This document shows positions 8,229 to 16,677 of a DNA stretch of 64,000 nt, piece by piece (within the stretch, counting starts at the first letter, position 1; every line of letters starts with the position of its first letter). The stretch spans positions 1 through 64,000 of the forward strand of contig DBQI01000066.1 in assembly GCA_002305165.1 (NCBI GenBank). The letters are read 5' to 3'. The stretch is from Armatimonadetes bacterium UBA1398 (GTDB lineage: Bacteria; Armatimonadota; Zipacnadia; UBA1398). The notes below the pieces were generated by a model. The model did no database searches and was not told the origin of the DNA. It saw nothing but the letters and a program-made list of their open reading frames with translations. The position numbers and the translations under genes were made by a program.

Positions 8229-9011
8229 GTGGTGCTCGCTGCCCTCATCGGCCCGCCCAACTCAGGCAAATCGCTGATGTTCTGTGCCCTTACGGGGCAG
8301 CAGAGCGGCGATTCCCCAGTGCCATTCAGCACGGACCGTGTTTACGTCGCGCCCGGAGTGCCAGCATTGGGCGAGGTCACCATCATGGACACCCCCTCCG
8401 TCGCGCGACACTCGCACCGGGGCGAATGGCTTGGCCTCATCGGATTCGAGGCAGCGAGGCGGGCGAGTGCGCTTGTCATGGCGATCAAGTGCTTCCAGAC
8501 AGGGGCCGGACCTCTCGAATACCCCGGCTGTACAGGCGATCCACTGGAGGACCTGCAGATCGTGGAGCGCGAGATGCTCATCGCCGACTTGATAGCCATC
8601 GAGGCGCGTCGCAATGAGATGAAGCCCAGCGACCCGGCGCGCGAAGCCGCCACGGCTATCCATGACGCCATCTCGGGGGGCCAACCGGCCCGCGACATGG
8701 GTATTCCGGGGAGCGAACTGGAGGATCTTCTCGGCGTCTCCCTCATCACTGCTAAGCCCGTTGTCTACGCGCTCAACACCGATGAAGTCACCGCCTACGA
8801 GCCCGACCGTCTTGGCTCAGAGGAGGTTCTCGCCCAGCGTCTGGACTTCCGGGGCGCGCCGGTGGTGTCATTCTGTGCGCGTCTTCATGCCGACGCCGCG
8901 CTCCTGGGAGAGGGCCCCGGACGCGAGATGCTCGCCGAGTTGGGAGTTGACAAGGACGCTGCACGGGAGGTAGCTTACGCGATACGTACCGCCTTGGAGA
9001 ACGCCCGCTAA
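8229..9011 (+). CDS. YchF/Obg-like GTPase lacking TGS domain
   Basis: A 260-residue P-loop NTPase. Walker A is GPPNSGKS at about residues 8-15, the G3-like MDTPSVA comes near 55, and ALNTDE stands where YchF proteins have their NxxE nucleotide-specificity motif. The stretch GDPLEDLQIVEREMLIADL matches the YchF helical insert. YchF itself is about 365 residues with a C-terminal TGS domain; that domain is absent here, and the core is divergent. Probably a ribosome- or RNA-linked ATPase/GTPase. GTG at 8229 has GGGGAGG (8214-8220) 8 bases upstream; GTG at 8232 is also possible. Confidence 0.75.
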   Translation: MVLAALIGPPNSGKSLMFCALTGQQSGDSPVPFSTDRVYVAPGVPALGEVTIMDTPSVARHSHRGEWLGLIGFEAARRASALVMAIKCFQTGAGPLEYPGCTGDPLEDLQIVEREMLIADLIAIEARRNEMKPSDPAREAATAIHDAISGGQPARDMGIPGSELEDLLGVSLITAKPVVYALNTDEVTAYEPDRLGSEEVLAQRLDFRGAPVVSFCARLHADAALLGEGPGREMLAELGVDKDAAREVAYAIRTALENAR

Positions 9012-9067
9012 GGCGGATGGCAGGTGAATGGAAAGCTGAACGGGTGTGGAGTTGGTCCCACCCGTGG

Positions 9068-9120
9068 CTTCCCTTCTCCCGTCGCCCATTGAGCGACGGG
9101 CACTGACCGTGGAAGGGAGG
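9068..9120 (+). promoter_or_regulatory. Structured rpsF leader, candidate S6:S18 autoregulatory element
   Basis: Two nested helices: P1 pairs 9068-9076 (CTTCCCTTC) with 9112-9120 (GAAGGGAGG, one G-U), and P2 pairs CCCGTCGC (9078-9085) with GCGACGGG (9093-9100) over a 7-base loop. Between P2 and the 3' side of P1 lies CACTGACCGTG, an unpaired strand containing CCG. P1 buries the whole rpsF Shine-Dalgarno site. A stem-loop with a CCG-bearing bulge in front of rpsF is the known S6:S18 autoregulation design in other bacteria; identity with that motif is inferred. Confidence 0.6.
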
Positions 9121-9128
9121 TCGGCAGA

Positions 9129-9653
9129 TTGCCCGACCCTAGTCTGGATACCCAGTACGACGTTCTGTACATCCTACGACCCGAGTTGTCTCAGGAAGAG
9201 CAGGAGGCTGCTATCGCGGCCTTCGAGGAGGTTGTCGTCGCAAACGGTGGCGAGGTCCTGGCCACCAGCCCCTGGGGCCTGCGTCGGCTCTCCTACGAGC
9301 TGGACGGTCTCCGTGAGGGCATCTATGTCAACATGCCCATACGGGGCAAGGCTTGCGTGGAGGAGCTCGACCGCCGGCTGCGCATCGACAGCCGCACGGT
9401 GCGCCACCTCATCATCCGTGAGACCCGTCGCCAGTACAAGACCCGCCTGCGCCAGGGCTCCGAGCCGCTGGTAGTTCCGGCAGCCGAAGAACCGGAGCCT
9501 GTGGTGGAGGAGGAACCCGAGGCCTTGGTAGCGGAGGAGCCGGAGAGCGCCTTCGAGCCCACACCCGTTGAAGCTGAGGAGGCGCCAGAGAGCGCCGAGA
9601 GCCAGGCCGAAGCGGCGGATGCCGCGGACGACAGTGACACTCCGACCGAGTAG
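9129..9653 (+). CDS. rpsF: 30S ribosomal protein S6 with long acidic tail
   Basis: Binds 16S rRNA in the platform as a dimer with S18. Residues 8-100 form the S6 fold (YDVLYILRPELSQEEQEA, LATSPWGLRRLSYELDG, RHLIIRETRR). The usual length is 95-135 residues; here 174, because about 70 residues of Glu/Ala/Pro-rich acidic tail follow. The start is TTG at 9129 with GGGAGG at 9115-9120, 8 bases upstream, and that site is the one held in the leader helix. First gene of rpsF-ssb-rpsR. Confidence 0.95.
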   Translation: MPDPSLDTQYDVLYILRPELSQEEQEAAIAAFEEVVVANGGEVLATSPWGLRRLSYELDGLREGIYVNMPIRGKACVEELDRRLRIDSRTVRHLIIRETRRQYKTRLRQGSEPLVVPAAEEPEPVVEEEPEALVAEEPESAFEPTPVEAEEAPESAESQAEAADAADDSDTPTE

Positions 9654-9701
9654 CGAGTGCATCGCGTGGTGGCGCGATGGAGCAGCTAAGGAGGCGCGTC
9701 A

Positions 9702-10187
9702 GTGGTCAACTCAGTAGTGCTCGTTGGACGTCTTGGCCGAGATCCCGAGATGAAGGTCACCTCGGGCGGTGCCTCTATGTGCAAGTTTTCGATCGCCGTG
9801 GACCGGCCATACCGGGGTCCGGATGGCGAGAAGGTTACGGACTGGCTGGACATCATAGCGTGGCGTGAGCGGGCGGAGTTCTGCGGTACCTACCTCCAGA
9901 AGGGTACCCTCGTCGCGATCCAGGGTCGGGTGCACGTGCGCAAGTGGGAGTCACCCGAAGGCGAGCCGCGGCGAGCGTACGAGATTCAGGCCGAGAACGT
10001 GCAGATACTGAGTGGGGGCACGCGGAGTGGGGGCGGCGACGCTCCACCTCCCTCCGACGAGGACGCTCCGCCCAGCGGCCGCGCGAATGGCCCCGGGCCC
10101 AGCTCGAACGCTGCCAAGAAGATCACTGACGGTGACTCCTACGATGACGCGTTTGAGCCCAATGATGACCCATACGGAGGCGAGTAA
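9702..10187 (+). CDS. ssb: Single-stranded DNA-binding protein
   Basis: Coats ssDNA in replication and repair. The OB fold fills residues 1-105, with NSVVLVGRLGRDPEMK at the start and DWLDIIAWRERAEFC in the core. A Gly/Pro/Ser-rich linker follows. The extreme C-terminus is acidic but ends DDPYGGE, not the usual DDIPF/DDLPF tip used to recruit partner proteins. The GTG start at 9702 has AAGGAGG upstream. The stop overlaps the rpsR ATG (TAATG), the classic rpsF-ssb-rpsR arrangement. Confidence 0.95.
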   Translation: MVNSVVLVGRLGRDPEMKVTSGGASMCKFSIAVDRPYRGPDGEKVTDWLDIIAWRERAEFCGTYLQKGTLVAIQGRVHVRKWESPEGEPRRAYEIQAENVQILSGGTRSGGGDAPPPSDEDAPPSGRANGPGPSSNAAKKITDGDSYDDAFEPNDDPYGGE

Positions 10188-10501
10188 TGGCGATGTTCGA
10201 CGACGATAGCACCCTACACGATTCCGACGAGCGAAGCAGGGATCGTGACCGTGGCGGGCGTGGCCGCGACCGCGACAAGAACCGAGGCCGCCGCCGGCGC
10301 CGCAAGGGCCGTCCGGACGTTGAGAAGATGGCCGCGGTTGACTTCAAGGACACCAAGCTCCTGCGCCAGTTCGTGAATGACCGTGGGCAGATCGTCCCGC
10401 GACGGCAGACCGGATTGAGCGCGCGGGCGCAGCGGCTCCTCACCGACGCGATCAAGCGTGCCCGCTACATGGCGCTTCTACCCTTCGTGGTGGACGACTA
10501 G
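10187..10501 (+). CDS. rpsR: 30S ribosomal protein S18 with basic N-terminal extension
   Basis: The S18 core covers residues 45-104 (DFKDTKLLRQFVNDRGQIVP, RQTGLSARAQRLLTDAIKRA, RYMALLPF). It is preceded by about 45 residues rich in Arg, Asp, Lys and Gly (RDRDRGGRGRDRDKNRGRRR), longer than usual. S18 dimerises with S6 on the ribosome. Its ATG overlaps the ssb stop. The rplI gene that often follows is absent; a hairpin and a sugar kinase follow instead. Confidence 0.95.
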   Translation: MAMFDDDSTLHDSDERSRDRDRGGRGRDRDKNRGRRRRRKGRPDVEKMAAVDFKDTKLLRQFVNDRGQIVPRRQTGLSARAQRLLTDAIKRARYMALLPFVVDD

Positions 10502-10556
10502 AGCAGGTGGGGAGAGGGTCCCGGCGAACCACCGTGTAAGTTCGCAGTATCGGCCT

Positions 10557-10580
10557 GCCGGACGGACGTCTTCGTCCGGC
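10557..10580 (+). terminator. Hairpin after rpsR
   Basis: GCCGGACG (10557-10564) pairs with CGTCCGGC (10573-10580) over an 8-base loop, between rpsR and the ROK gene. Only scattered T residues follow, so termination may be partial. Confidence 0.5.
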
Positions 10581-10617
10581 ATCGTCGTTCCTAAGACCGG
10601 AACGGGAGTTGCGTCTC

Positions 10618-11592
10618 ATGTCTAGCCCAAAGATGGCCATCGGCGTTGACGTCGGAGGGACCTTCATCAAGGCCGCTCTCTGCTCCAAGGATGGCGAGGT
10701 CGTCATCCGGTCCAGCACCGACACGGTTGCCCGCGAGGGGTACGAGGGTGTGCTTCACCGGATCATTTGGATCGTGGAGGATGTCGTCGAGCGGAGCGGG
10801 GTGCAGCGCGGCGACATAGGCGGCGTGGGGTTGGGGCTGCCGGGACGCGTCGATCCGCGCTCCGGTGATGCCGTCATGTGTCCGAACCTGCCCGGCTTCG
10901 TCGGTGTGCCCGTGGCGCGGCCCCTGGCGGACGCGCTCGGGATGACGGTTCGGATCGGCAATGACGCGGGTTGCGCCGGCCTTGGTGAGTTCCATTTCGG
11001 GGCTGGCAAGGGATCGCGGGACATGATCATGTTGACCCTCGGCACGGGCATCGGGGGCGCCGTGATCTTCGATGGGAAGTTGCGTCGCGGCTCGCGGCAG
11101 GTCCTGGGCGAGATTGGTCACTCGGTGATCGACCACAATGGGCCGCAGTGTGGCTGCACACAGCATGGCTGCCTGGAGGCGTTCTGCGGCAAGGAAGGCA
11201 TCATCCGGCGGGCGCGCCAGCGGCTGCAGAATGGTCGCGAGAGCGCCATCTGGAGCCTCGCCGAGGGGGATACGCTGAAGATCACGCCCGCAGTCGTAGC
11301 CGAGGCCGCAGCCGTGGGCGATGCCGTGGCGCTCGAGGTTCTCGAGGAGACGGGGTTCTACCTCGGCGCGGGCATCGTCAACGCCGTGGTCTTCTGCGAT
11401 CCCGACGTTGTCGTCATCGGTGGGAGGATCGCTGATGCCGGAGAGCCGTTGTTCGGGGCGATCCGACGCACCGTCGAGGCCCGATGCCGCATAGGTCAGT
11501 TCCGCGGCGACCGGATCGTCAAGGCCAAGCTGGGCGGCGACGCGGGCGTGGTGGGCGCGGCTAGCCTGATCCTCCAGCCACAAGAGGGCTAA
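10618..11592 (+). CDS. ROK-family sugar kinase, probably glucokinase
   Basis: Phosphorylates a hexose with ATP. The 324-residue protein has the ATP-phosphate loop GVDVGGTFIKAAL near its start, IGNDAGCAGLGE (catalytic Asp), LTLGTGIGGAV, and the ROK zinc site, whose ligands include the conserved His in EIGH and the Cys cluster CGCTQHGCLE. No N-terminal helix-turn-helix, so it is a kinase, not a ROK repressor. Glucokinase is the most likely activity, but N-acetylhexosamine or fructose kinases share these motifs. ATG at 10618 has GGGAG 9 bases upstream. A terminator follows. Confidence 0.88.
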   Translation: MSSPKMAIGVDVGGTFIKAALCSKDGEVVIRSSTDTVAREGYEGVLHRIIWIVEDVVERSGVQRGDIGGVGLGLPGRVDPRSGDAVMCPNLPGFVGVPVARPLADALGMTVRIGNDAGCAGLGEFHFGAGKGSRDMIMLTLGTGIGGAVIFDGKLRRGSRQVLGEIGHSVIDHNGPQCGCTQHGCLEAFCGKEGIIRRARQRLQNGRESAIWSLAEGDTLKITPAVVAEAAAVGDAVALEVLEETGFYLGAGIVNAVVFCDPDVVVIGGRIADAGEPLFGAIRRTVEARCRIGQFRGDRIVKAKLGGDAGVVGAASLILQPQEG

Positions 11593-11630
11593 GCCTCACG
11601 GAAGTCACTCCGGTAAGTGGCCTTCCACAG

Positions 11631-11657
11631 GGGCAGGCGGATCCCGCCTGCCCTTTT
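11631..11657 (+). terminator. Rho-independent terminator between ROK kinase and mfd
   Basis: GGGCAGGCGG (11631-11640), a 3-base loop, CCGCCTGCCC (11644-11653), then TTTT. It ends only 21 bases before the mfd start, so mfd probably has a very short leader or depends on read-through. Confidence 0.8.
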
Positions 11658-11678
11658 CCACGCCGGGAGGCGGTGTTC

Positions 11679-14600
11679 TTGCAGGCCCTATCTCGCCGAT
11701 TCCAGAGCGATCCGGCCTTCCGCGAGGCGGTGGCTGCCCTCGGGCGAGGGACGCGGTGCGTTCAGTCCGAGGGGCTCACGACCGCCGCCAGGCCGCTCTT
11801 CATCTCGGCCCTCCATGAGGCAACGGGTCGGCCCATCCTGGTTCTGTGCCCGACTGAGGAAGTCGCCGATCGCTTGCATCAGACGGTCTCGGCCTGCCTC
11901 CCCCCAGGCCGAGTTCGCTTCTTCCCCTCGATGGAGATGACGGTCTTCGAGCGCTACGGCGTTGACGCGGAGGCCGAGGCGGACCGGCTGCGGGCCCTCG
12001 CCGAACTCCCGTCGGGCCTGGCAGGCGTCGTCGTCGCATCGGCGACGACCCTGCTCCATGACATCGTGCCCAAGGAACGCTTCCTCAAGTGGACCCGGAG
12101 CTTGGCGACTGGGGAGGAAGCCGACCGCGAAGGGCTCGTCGAATGGCTGGCCCAGGCGGGCTACCGCCGCGTCGACATGGTGACGGAGCCGGGGGAGTAC
12201 GCGGTACGGGGCTTCATCATCGATGTCTACCCCCCCACGGATAGCGAGCCCGTTCGCATCGAGCTCTTCGGGGACGAGGTGGACTCCCTCCGGAGCTTCA
12301 ACCCGAGCAACCAGCGCTCCACTCGTCACCTCTCCACGCTTCCGCTCGTACCAGCCACTGAGCTGCTCTGCAGTGTTGAGGAGTTGCGTCTGGCTGCGGA
12401 CGCAGTAGAGGATCTCATGGGGGAGCAGCTTCCTCACCTGGCGCCCGAAGCGCGCGACCGGCTGCGCGGGAGCGTCGGCGAGGATCTGGAGCTCATGCGC
12501 GCAGGCAGTCGAGTGCCCAGCCTCACCTACTATAGTCAGATGCTGTCGGGCGGCGCCACGCTGCTGGACTACCTGCCCTCGTCGGCCCTCATGGTGTGCA
12601 TCGATCCACACCGCCTGGTGCGCGCAGCGGAGGAGCTTCTCGAGGACCTGAACGCCACTCATGCGCGGCGCCTCGAGAGGGGAGAGCTCCCCGCCCTCCC
12701 CCACTCCACCTTCCGCCGGGTGGATGAGCTGACGCGGATGATCGCCGCGCGCCAGTGCGTGTACGTGACGCGACTCGCGCCGGCTCTCGAGTGGGCCGGT
12801 GAGCGCACTCTCGTCGAGCACCGCTGTCACCCCGTCGATTCGCTCCGAGGGTCGGTCGAGGAACTGACCCAGCAGGTCGCTGAGTGGCAGCTTGAAGGCA
12901 ACGCCATCGTGCTTTCCACGACCCAGCGGAAGCGCCTGCTGAAGATCCTCGCCGACCGCCAAGTCGAGCATGTCGAGGAGTACTCAGAGTCATCGGATAT
13001 CGGCAACGCCATGGTGCACGTGGGAACCCTCCCCGTGGAGGGCGGCTTCCGGATGCCCGATGCCAGGCTCGTTGTCGTGACAGATCGCGAGATGTTCGGC
13101 TACCAGCGGTCACTGCTGCCGGCTCGGAGACCGAGGGCGGAGGTGAAGCTCACCTCGCTCGCGGAGCTGCGAGAGGGCGACTACGTGGTGCACGTCTCCC
13201 ACGGCGTCGGGCGCTATGTGGGCATAGTCCAGGATACCGTGGAGGGTATCGAGCGGGACTACCTGGAGGTCGCCTACGAGGGGGGCAAGCTGAAGGTCCC
13301 TACGACCCAGGTCGACCGCATTCAGAAGTACATCGGCGCCGAGGGCTTGACCCCAAAGCTGGATTCCCTGGGCGGCGTGAGTTGGTCCCGGAAGCGCAGC
13401 AGGGCAGAGAGGGCAACGAAAGAACTCGCCCTCGAGCTCCTCAAGCTCTACGCCAAACGGGAGACGGCCCGGGGGCACAGGTTCTCCGAGGATCAGCCGT
13501 GGCAGCACGAGATGGAGGCCGCGTTCGTCTACGAGGAGACGTCGGATCAGCTTGAGGCGATTCTAGCCACCAAGTCCGACATGGAGTCAGAGAAGCCGAT
13601 GGACCGCCTGGTCTGCGGTGACGTGGGCTTCGGCAAGACCGAGGTGGCTGTTCGGGCGGCGTTCAAGTGCGTTCTGGATGGCAAGCAGGTCGCGGTCCTC
13701 GTGCCGACGACCATCCTCTGCGAGCAGCACAGCCGCACGTTCGAGGAGCGGCTCGGGGCCTACCCCCTGAGGATCGACAAGCTGAGCCGGTTCACACCGG
13801 CTCGCGACGAGAAGTCCATCCTGGCCGGCATCGAGTCCGGCGCGACGGACATCGTCATCGGCACACACCGCCTGCTAGGCGAGAAGGTCCGCTTCTCCAA
13901 CCTCGGCCTGCTCATCATCGACGAGGAGCAGCGGTTCGGAGTCAAGCACAAGGAGCGCCTGCGCCAGGCGAGGGTGGACGTGGATCTCCTCACCATGACG
14001 GCCACGCCGATCCCCCGCACCCTCCATATGGCGCTGGCGGGCATCCGGGACCTGTCAACGATCAACGAGGCCCCCCGTGGCAGGGTGGCGATCCGCACCT
14101 TCTGTGTGGAGGAGGACGACGACGTCATAAGGGAGGCGATCCGCCGCGAGTTGAACCGTGAGGGGCAGGTCTACTTCGTCCACAATCGAGTGCGCACGAT
14201 CGCAGGCTGGGCCCGGCGACTCAAGAAGCTGGTGCCGGACGCGCGGATCGCGGTGGCACATGGACAGATGAGCGACGATGAGCTCGAATCGATCATGCTC
14301 GACTTCTACGCCGGCGACTACGATGTCCTCTGCTGCACCAGCATCGTCGAGTCGGGTCTCGATGTGCCTAATGTGAACACGTTGATCGTCCAGAACGCCC
14401 CCGGGTTCGGACTAGCGCAGCTCTACCAGCTCCGCGGCCGCGTTGGGCGCTCCTCTCGGCAAGCGTACGCGTACTTCCTGTACTCCGACCCGGCCCGCTT
14501 GACCCCCGAGGCTGAGGAGCGTCTGGCGGCCATCCGTGAGTTCACCGAACTCGGATCCGGCCTCCGCATCGCCACGCGGGATCTCGAGATTCGTGGCGCG

Positions 14601-15203
14601 GGCAGCCTCCTGGGCGCGGAGCAGCACGGTCATATCGAGGCAATCGGCTTCGAGCTCTACTGCCAGATGCTGAGGGACGCGGTGGAGGAGATTCGAGGCG
14701 AGCGGCCGGAGGAGCCGCAGGACCTGCCGGGCGTCGATCTTCCTGTGGACGCCTACCTGCCCGCGAGCTATGTGCCGTCGGACGGACATCGCCTGGACAT
14801 CTACCGTAGGCTCTCGACGGTCAGGGACCTCGAGCGGCTCGCCGACCTCCATGCGGAGATGGAGGACCGGTTCGGGCCTATGCCCGACGAGGCCGCCAAC
14901 CTCTTCAGGGTGCTCCGGTTCCGCGTGCTGTGCGCGGAGAGGGGCATCGTGGCGAGCCCTGTGGATGCGGGATCCTATCAGCTCAGGATCCGCCCAGGCG
15001 CGATGATCACCAAGGGAGCGCAGGCGCGACTCACGAAGTACCGTATGCTGCATGTCAGGAGGACGTTGCGGGCACTGGAGGTAAAGGATCTATGGGTCAC
15101 CGTGACCTTTGCCAATATACCGCCCGCGGGGCGGCTCGCAACGCTCGAAGAGGTGGCGGAATTGATAGCAACGGAGCCTAGGCCGGTACGATCGGGCCGA
15201 TGA
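11679..15203 (+). CDS. mfd: Transcription-repair coupling factor
   Basis: ATP-driven translocase that removes RNA polymerase stalled at DNA damage and recruits UvrA. At 1174 residues it is full length. The N-terminal UvrB-homology part includes FFPSMEMTVFERYG; the RNA-polymerase-interaction (CarD-like) domain near 490-560 has GDYVVHVSHGVGRYVGI; the RecG-like helicase has GDVGFGKTE (Walker A) and DEEQRFGVKHKE (Walker B); the TRG motif region and C-terminal TRCF domain follow. TTG at 11679 has GGGAGG 8 bases upstream (11665-11670); GTG at 11673 is too close to that site. Confidence 0.97.
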   Translation: MQALSRRFQSDPAFREAVAALGRGTRCVQSEGLTTAARPLFISALHEATGRPILVLCPTEEVADRLHQTVSACLPPGRVRFFPSMEMTVFERYGVDAEAEADRLRALAELPSGLAGVVVASATTLLHDIVPKERFLKWTRSLATGEEADREGLVEWLAQAGYRRVDMVTEPGEYAVRGFIIDVYPPTDSEPVRIELFGDEVDSLRSFNPSNQRSTRHLSTLPLVPATELLCSVEELRLAADAVEDLMGEQLPHLAPEARDRLRGSVGEDLELMRAGSRVPSLTYYSQMLSGGATLLDYLPSSALMVCIDPHRLVRAAEELLEDLNATHARRLERGELPALPHSTFRRVDELTRMIAARQCVYVTRLAPALEWAGERTLVEHRCHPVDSLRGSVEELTQQVAEWQLEGNAIVLSTTQRKRLLKILADRQVEHVEEYSESSDIGNAMVHVGTLPVEGGFRMPDARLVVVTDREMFGYQRSLLPARRPRAEVKLTSLAELREGDYVVHVSHGVGRYVGIVQDTVEGIERDYLEVAYEGGKLKVPTTQVDRIQKYIGAEGLTPKLDSLGGVSWSRKRSRAERATKELALELLKLYAKRETARGHRFSEDQPWQHEMEAAFVYEETSDQLEAILATKSDMESEKPMDRLVCGDVGFGKTEVAVRAAFKCVLDGKQVAVLVPTTILCEQHSRTFEERLGAYPLRIDKLSRFTPARDEKSILAGIESGATDIVIGTHRLLGEKVRFSNLGLLIIDEEQRFGVKHKERLRQARVDVDLLTMTATPIPRTLHMALAGIRDLSTINEAPRGRVAIRTFCVEEDDDVIREAIRRELNREGQVYFVHNRVRTIAGWARRLKKLVPDARIAVAHGQMSDDELESIMLDFYAGDYDVLCCTSIVESGLDVPNVNTLIVQNAPGFGLAQLYQLRGRVGRSSRQAYAYFLYSDPARLTPEAEERLAAIREFTELGSGLRIATRDLEIRGAGSLLGAEQHGHIEAIGFELYCQMLRDAVEEIRGERPEEPQDLPGVDLPVDAYLPASYVPSDGHRLDIYRRLSTVRDLERLADLHAEMEDRFGPMPDEAANLFRVLRFRVLCAERGIVASPVDAGSYQLRIRPGAMITKGAQARLTKYRMLHVRRTLRALEVKDLWVTVTFANIPPAGRLATLEEVAELIATEPRPVRSGR

Positions 15204-15208
15204 GATAG

Positions 15209-16414
15209 ATGCCGGAAGCCATAGCAGTATCCTTCCGCCTGGGAGGCAAGCCGCAGTTCTTCGATCCACAGGGACGCGACTATCAGGTAGGACAGTGGGT
15301 GTTGGCCGAGACGGATCGAGGTCTGGAACTCGGGCAAGTTGTGCGTGAGAACACCGCTGTGCCAGATGCCAGGTTGAGATCGCCCCTGCGGCCGCTTGTA
15401 CGTCTCGCCACGTCGAGCGATCACGTAAAGGACAGGGCCAACCGCGAGCGTGAGCGGGAGGCGCTCGATCTCTGCCGTCTCAGGGTCACCGAGCACGGGC
15501 TGCCCATGCGACTCGTCGATGCCTTGTACAGCATCGATGGCAAGCGCCTGACCGTCTACTTCAGCTCGGAGAACCGCGTTGACTTCCGCGCCCTCGTGCG
15601 CGATCTCGCCTCCCACCTCCGGACACGGATCGAGCTTCAACAGCTTGGCGTGCGCGACATGGCGCGCGTGGTGGGTGGCTATGGCACCTGCGGCCAGCAG
15701 CTCTGCTGTCAGGCCTGGCTGCCCGAGTTCTACCCCACGGCCATCAAGATGGCCAAGGAACAGGGCCTCAGCCTCAACCCAACCAAGGTCTCCGGGCTGT
15801 GCGGCCGGCTGCTCTGCTGTCTGCGCTACGAGTACGACACCTATGTGCAGCTGCGCAAGCACGCGCCCAAGCAAGGGCGGACCGTGGAGTCGGACCGCGG
15901 CCCCGCTCGCATCAAGGACCTGAGCCTCCTCAAGGGCGAGGCGCTGCTGGAGTTCTCGGACGGACGGACGGAATGGCGGCCCTATGACGCCTTCATGCGA
16001 AGGCCGGCGCCGCCGGCGCATGAAGCGGAGGCTCCGGCGAGTGCCCCCGAGGAGCCCATCACCGCGTCAGAGCCCGAGGCGCAAGAGGCCGTGACCGATG
16101 AGTCCGGGCGCAAGCGGCCGCCAGCGGAACGGGTGGGTGGCCGCACACGAAGCCGGAGGAAGGGCCGCCGGGGAGCCAAGGCCGCGCCCGCGTCCGGCGA
16201 GGCGCCAGCCGACGGTGGCGCGGCGTCGCAGCCCGCGACAAAGAAGACATCGAGCCGTACTCGGCACAGAACCAAGAAGCAGCCCGCAGCGGAGGCCTCG
16301 GCGCCCGGACAGGTCCCGCCCCCCGCGTCGAAGTCGGCCAGTAGGCGCAAACGACGACGTCGCAAGCCCTCCTCTGGTGGCGGGCGGCAGACGGATCAGA
16401 AGAGCGACGGGTGA
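15209..16414 (+). CDS. PSP1-domain (RicT/YaaT-like) protein with basic tail
   Basis: The PSP1 domain occupies residues 1-270. The Cys-rich stretch CGQQLCCQAWL followed by SGLCGRLLCCLRYEYDTY is the pattern of B. subtilis RicT, part of the Fe-S-containing RicAFT complex that affects RNase Y and mRNA processing. The last 130 residues are Ala/Pro/Glu-rich, then Arg/Lys-rich (RKRRRRKPSS), with no counterpart in typical RicT, and look disordered and nucleic-acid binding. ATG lies 5 bases after the mfd stop, so co-transcription is likely. RicA/RicF partners are not in the window. Confidence 0.85.
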   Translation: MPEAIAVSFRLGGKPQFFDPQGRDYQVGQWVLAETDRGLELGQVVRENTAVPDARLRSPLRPLVRLATSSDHVKDRANREREREALDLCRLRVTEHGLPMRLVDALYSIDGKRLTVYFSSENRVDFRALVRDLASHLRTRIELQQLGVRDMARVVGGYGTCGQQLCCQAWLPEFYPTAIKMAKEQGLSLNPTKVSGLCGRLLCCLRYEYDTYVQLRKHAPKQGRTVESDRGPARIKDLSLLKGEALLEFSDGRTEWRPYDAFMRRPAPPAHEAEAPASAPEEPITASEPEAQEAVTDESGRKRPPAERVGGRTRSRRKGRRGAKAAPASGEAPADGGAASQPATKKTSSRTRHRTKKQPAAEASAPGQVPPPASKSASRRKRRRRKPSSGGGRQTDQKSDG

Positions 16415-16420
16415 GCGGAG

Positions 16421-16657
16421 ATGCCCACGTACGAGTACCAGTGCAAGAACTGCGGTGAGGGGTTCGAGGTCCGACGCTCCATCACGGACAAGCCTAAGGC
16501 CCAGCCCTGCCCCCAGTGTAAGAGCAGGAAGACCAGCCAGCGTCTGTCCGGCGGCCGCGCCGTTCCTCGGGGGCGGAGCGGCAAGGGAACGCGTGGAGAC
16601 GGAGGCGGCTGCAGCGGGTGCAGCAGGGGGAGTTGCGCTGGCTGTGGCGGCCACTGA
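16421..16657 (+). CDS. FmdB-family zinc ribbon protein
   Basis: A 78-residue protein opening MPTYEYQCKNCGEGFEV, with a second knuckle CPQCKS: the FmdB/CxxC regulatory zinc ribbon. The C-terminus adds a Gly/Cys-rich tail (GCSGCSRGSCAGCGGH) with four more Cys and a His, perhaps a second metal site. The family was named from a putative regulator of formamide/formate genes, but its general role is unknown. It starts 6 bases after the PSP1 gene and ends the operon; the next gene converges. Confidence 0.85.
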   Translation: MPTYEYQCKNCGEGFEVRRSITDKPKAQPCPQCKSRKTSQRLSGGRAVPRGRSGKGTRGDGGGCSGCSRGSCAGCGGH

Positions 16658-16677
16658 GGGCGTCACGCCGGCTCGGT

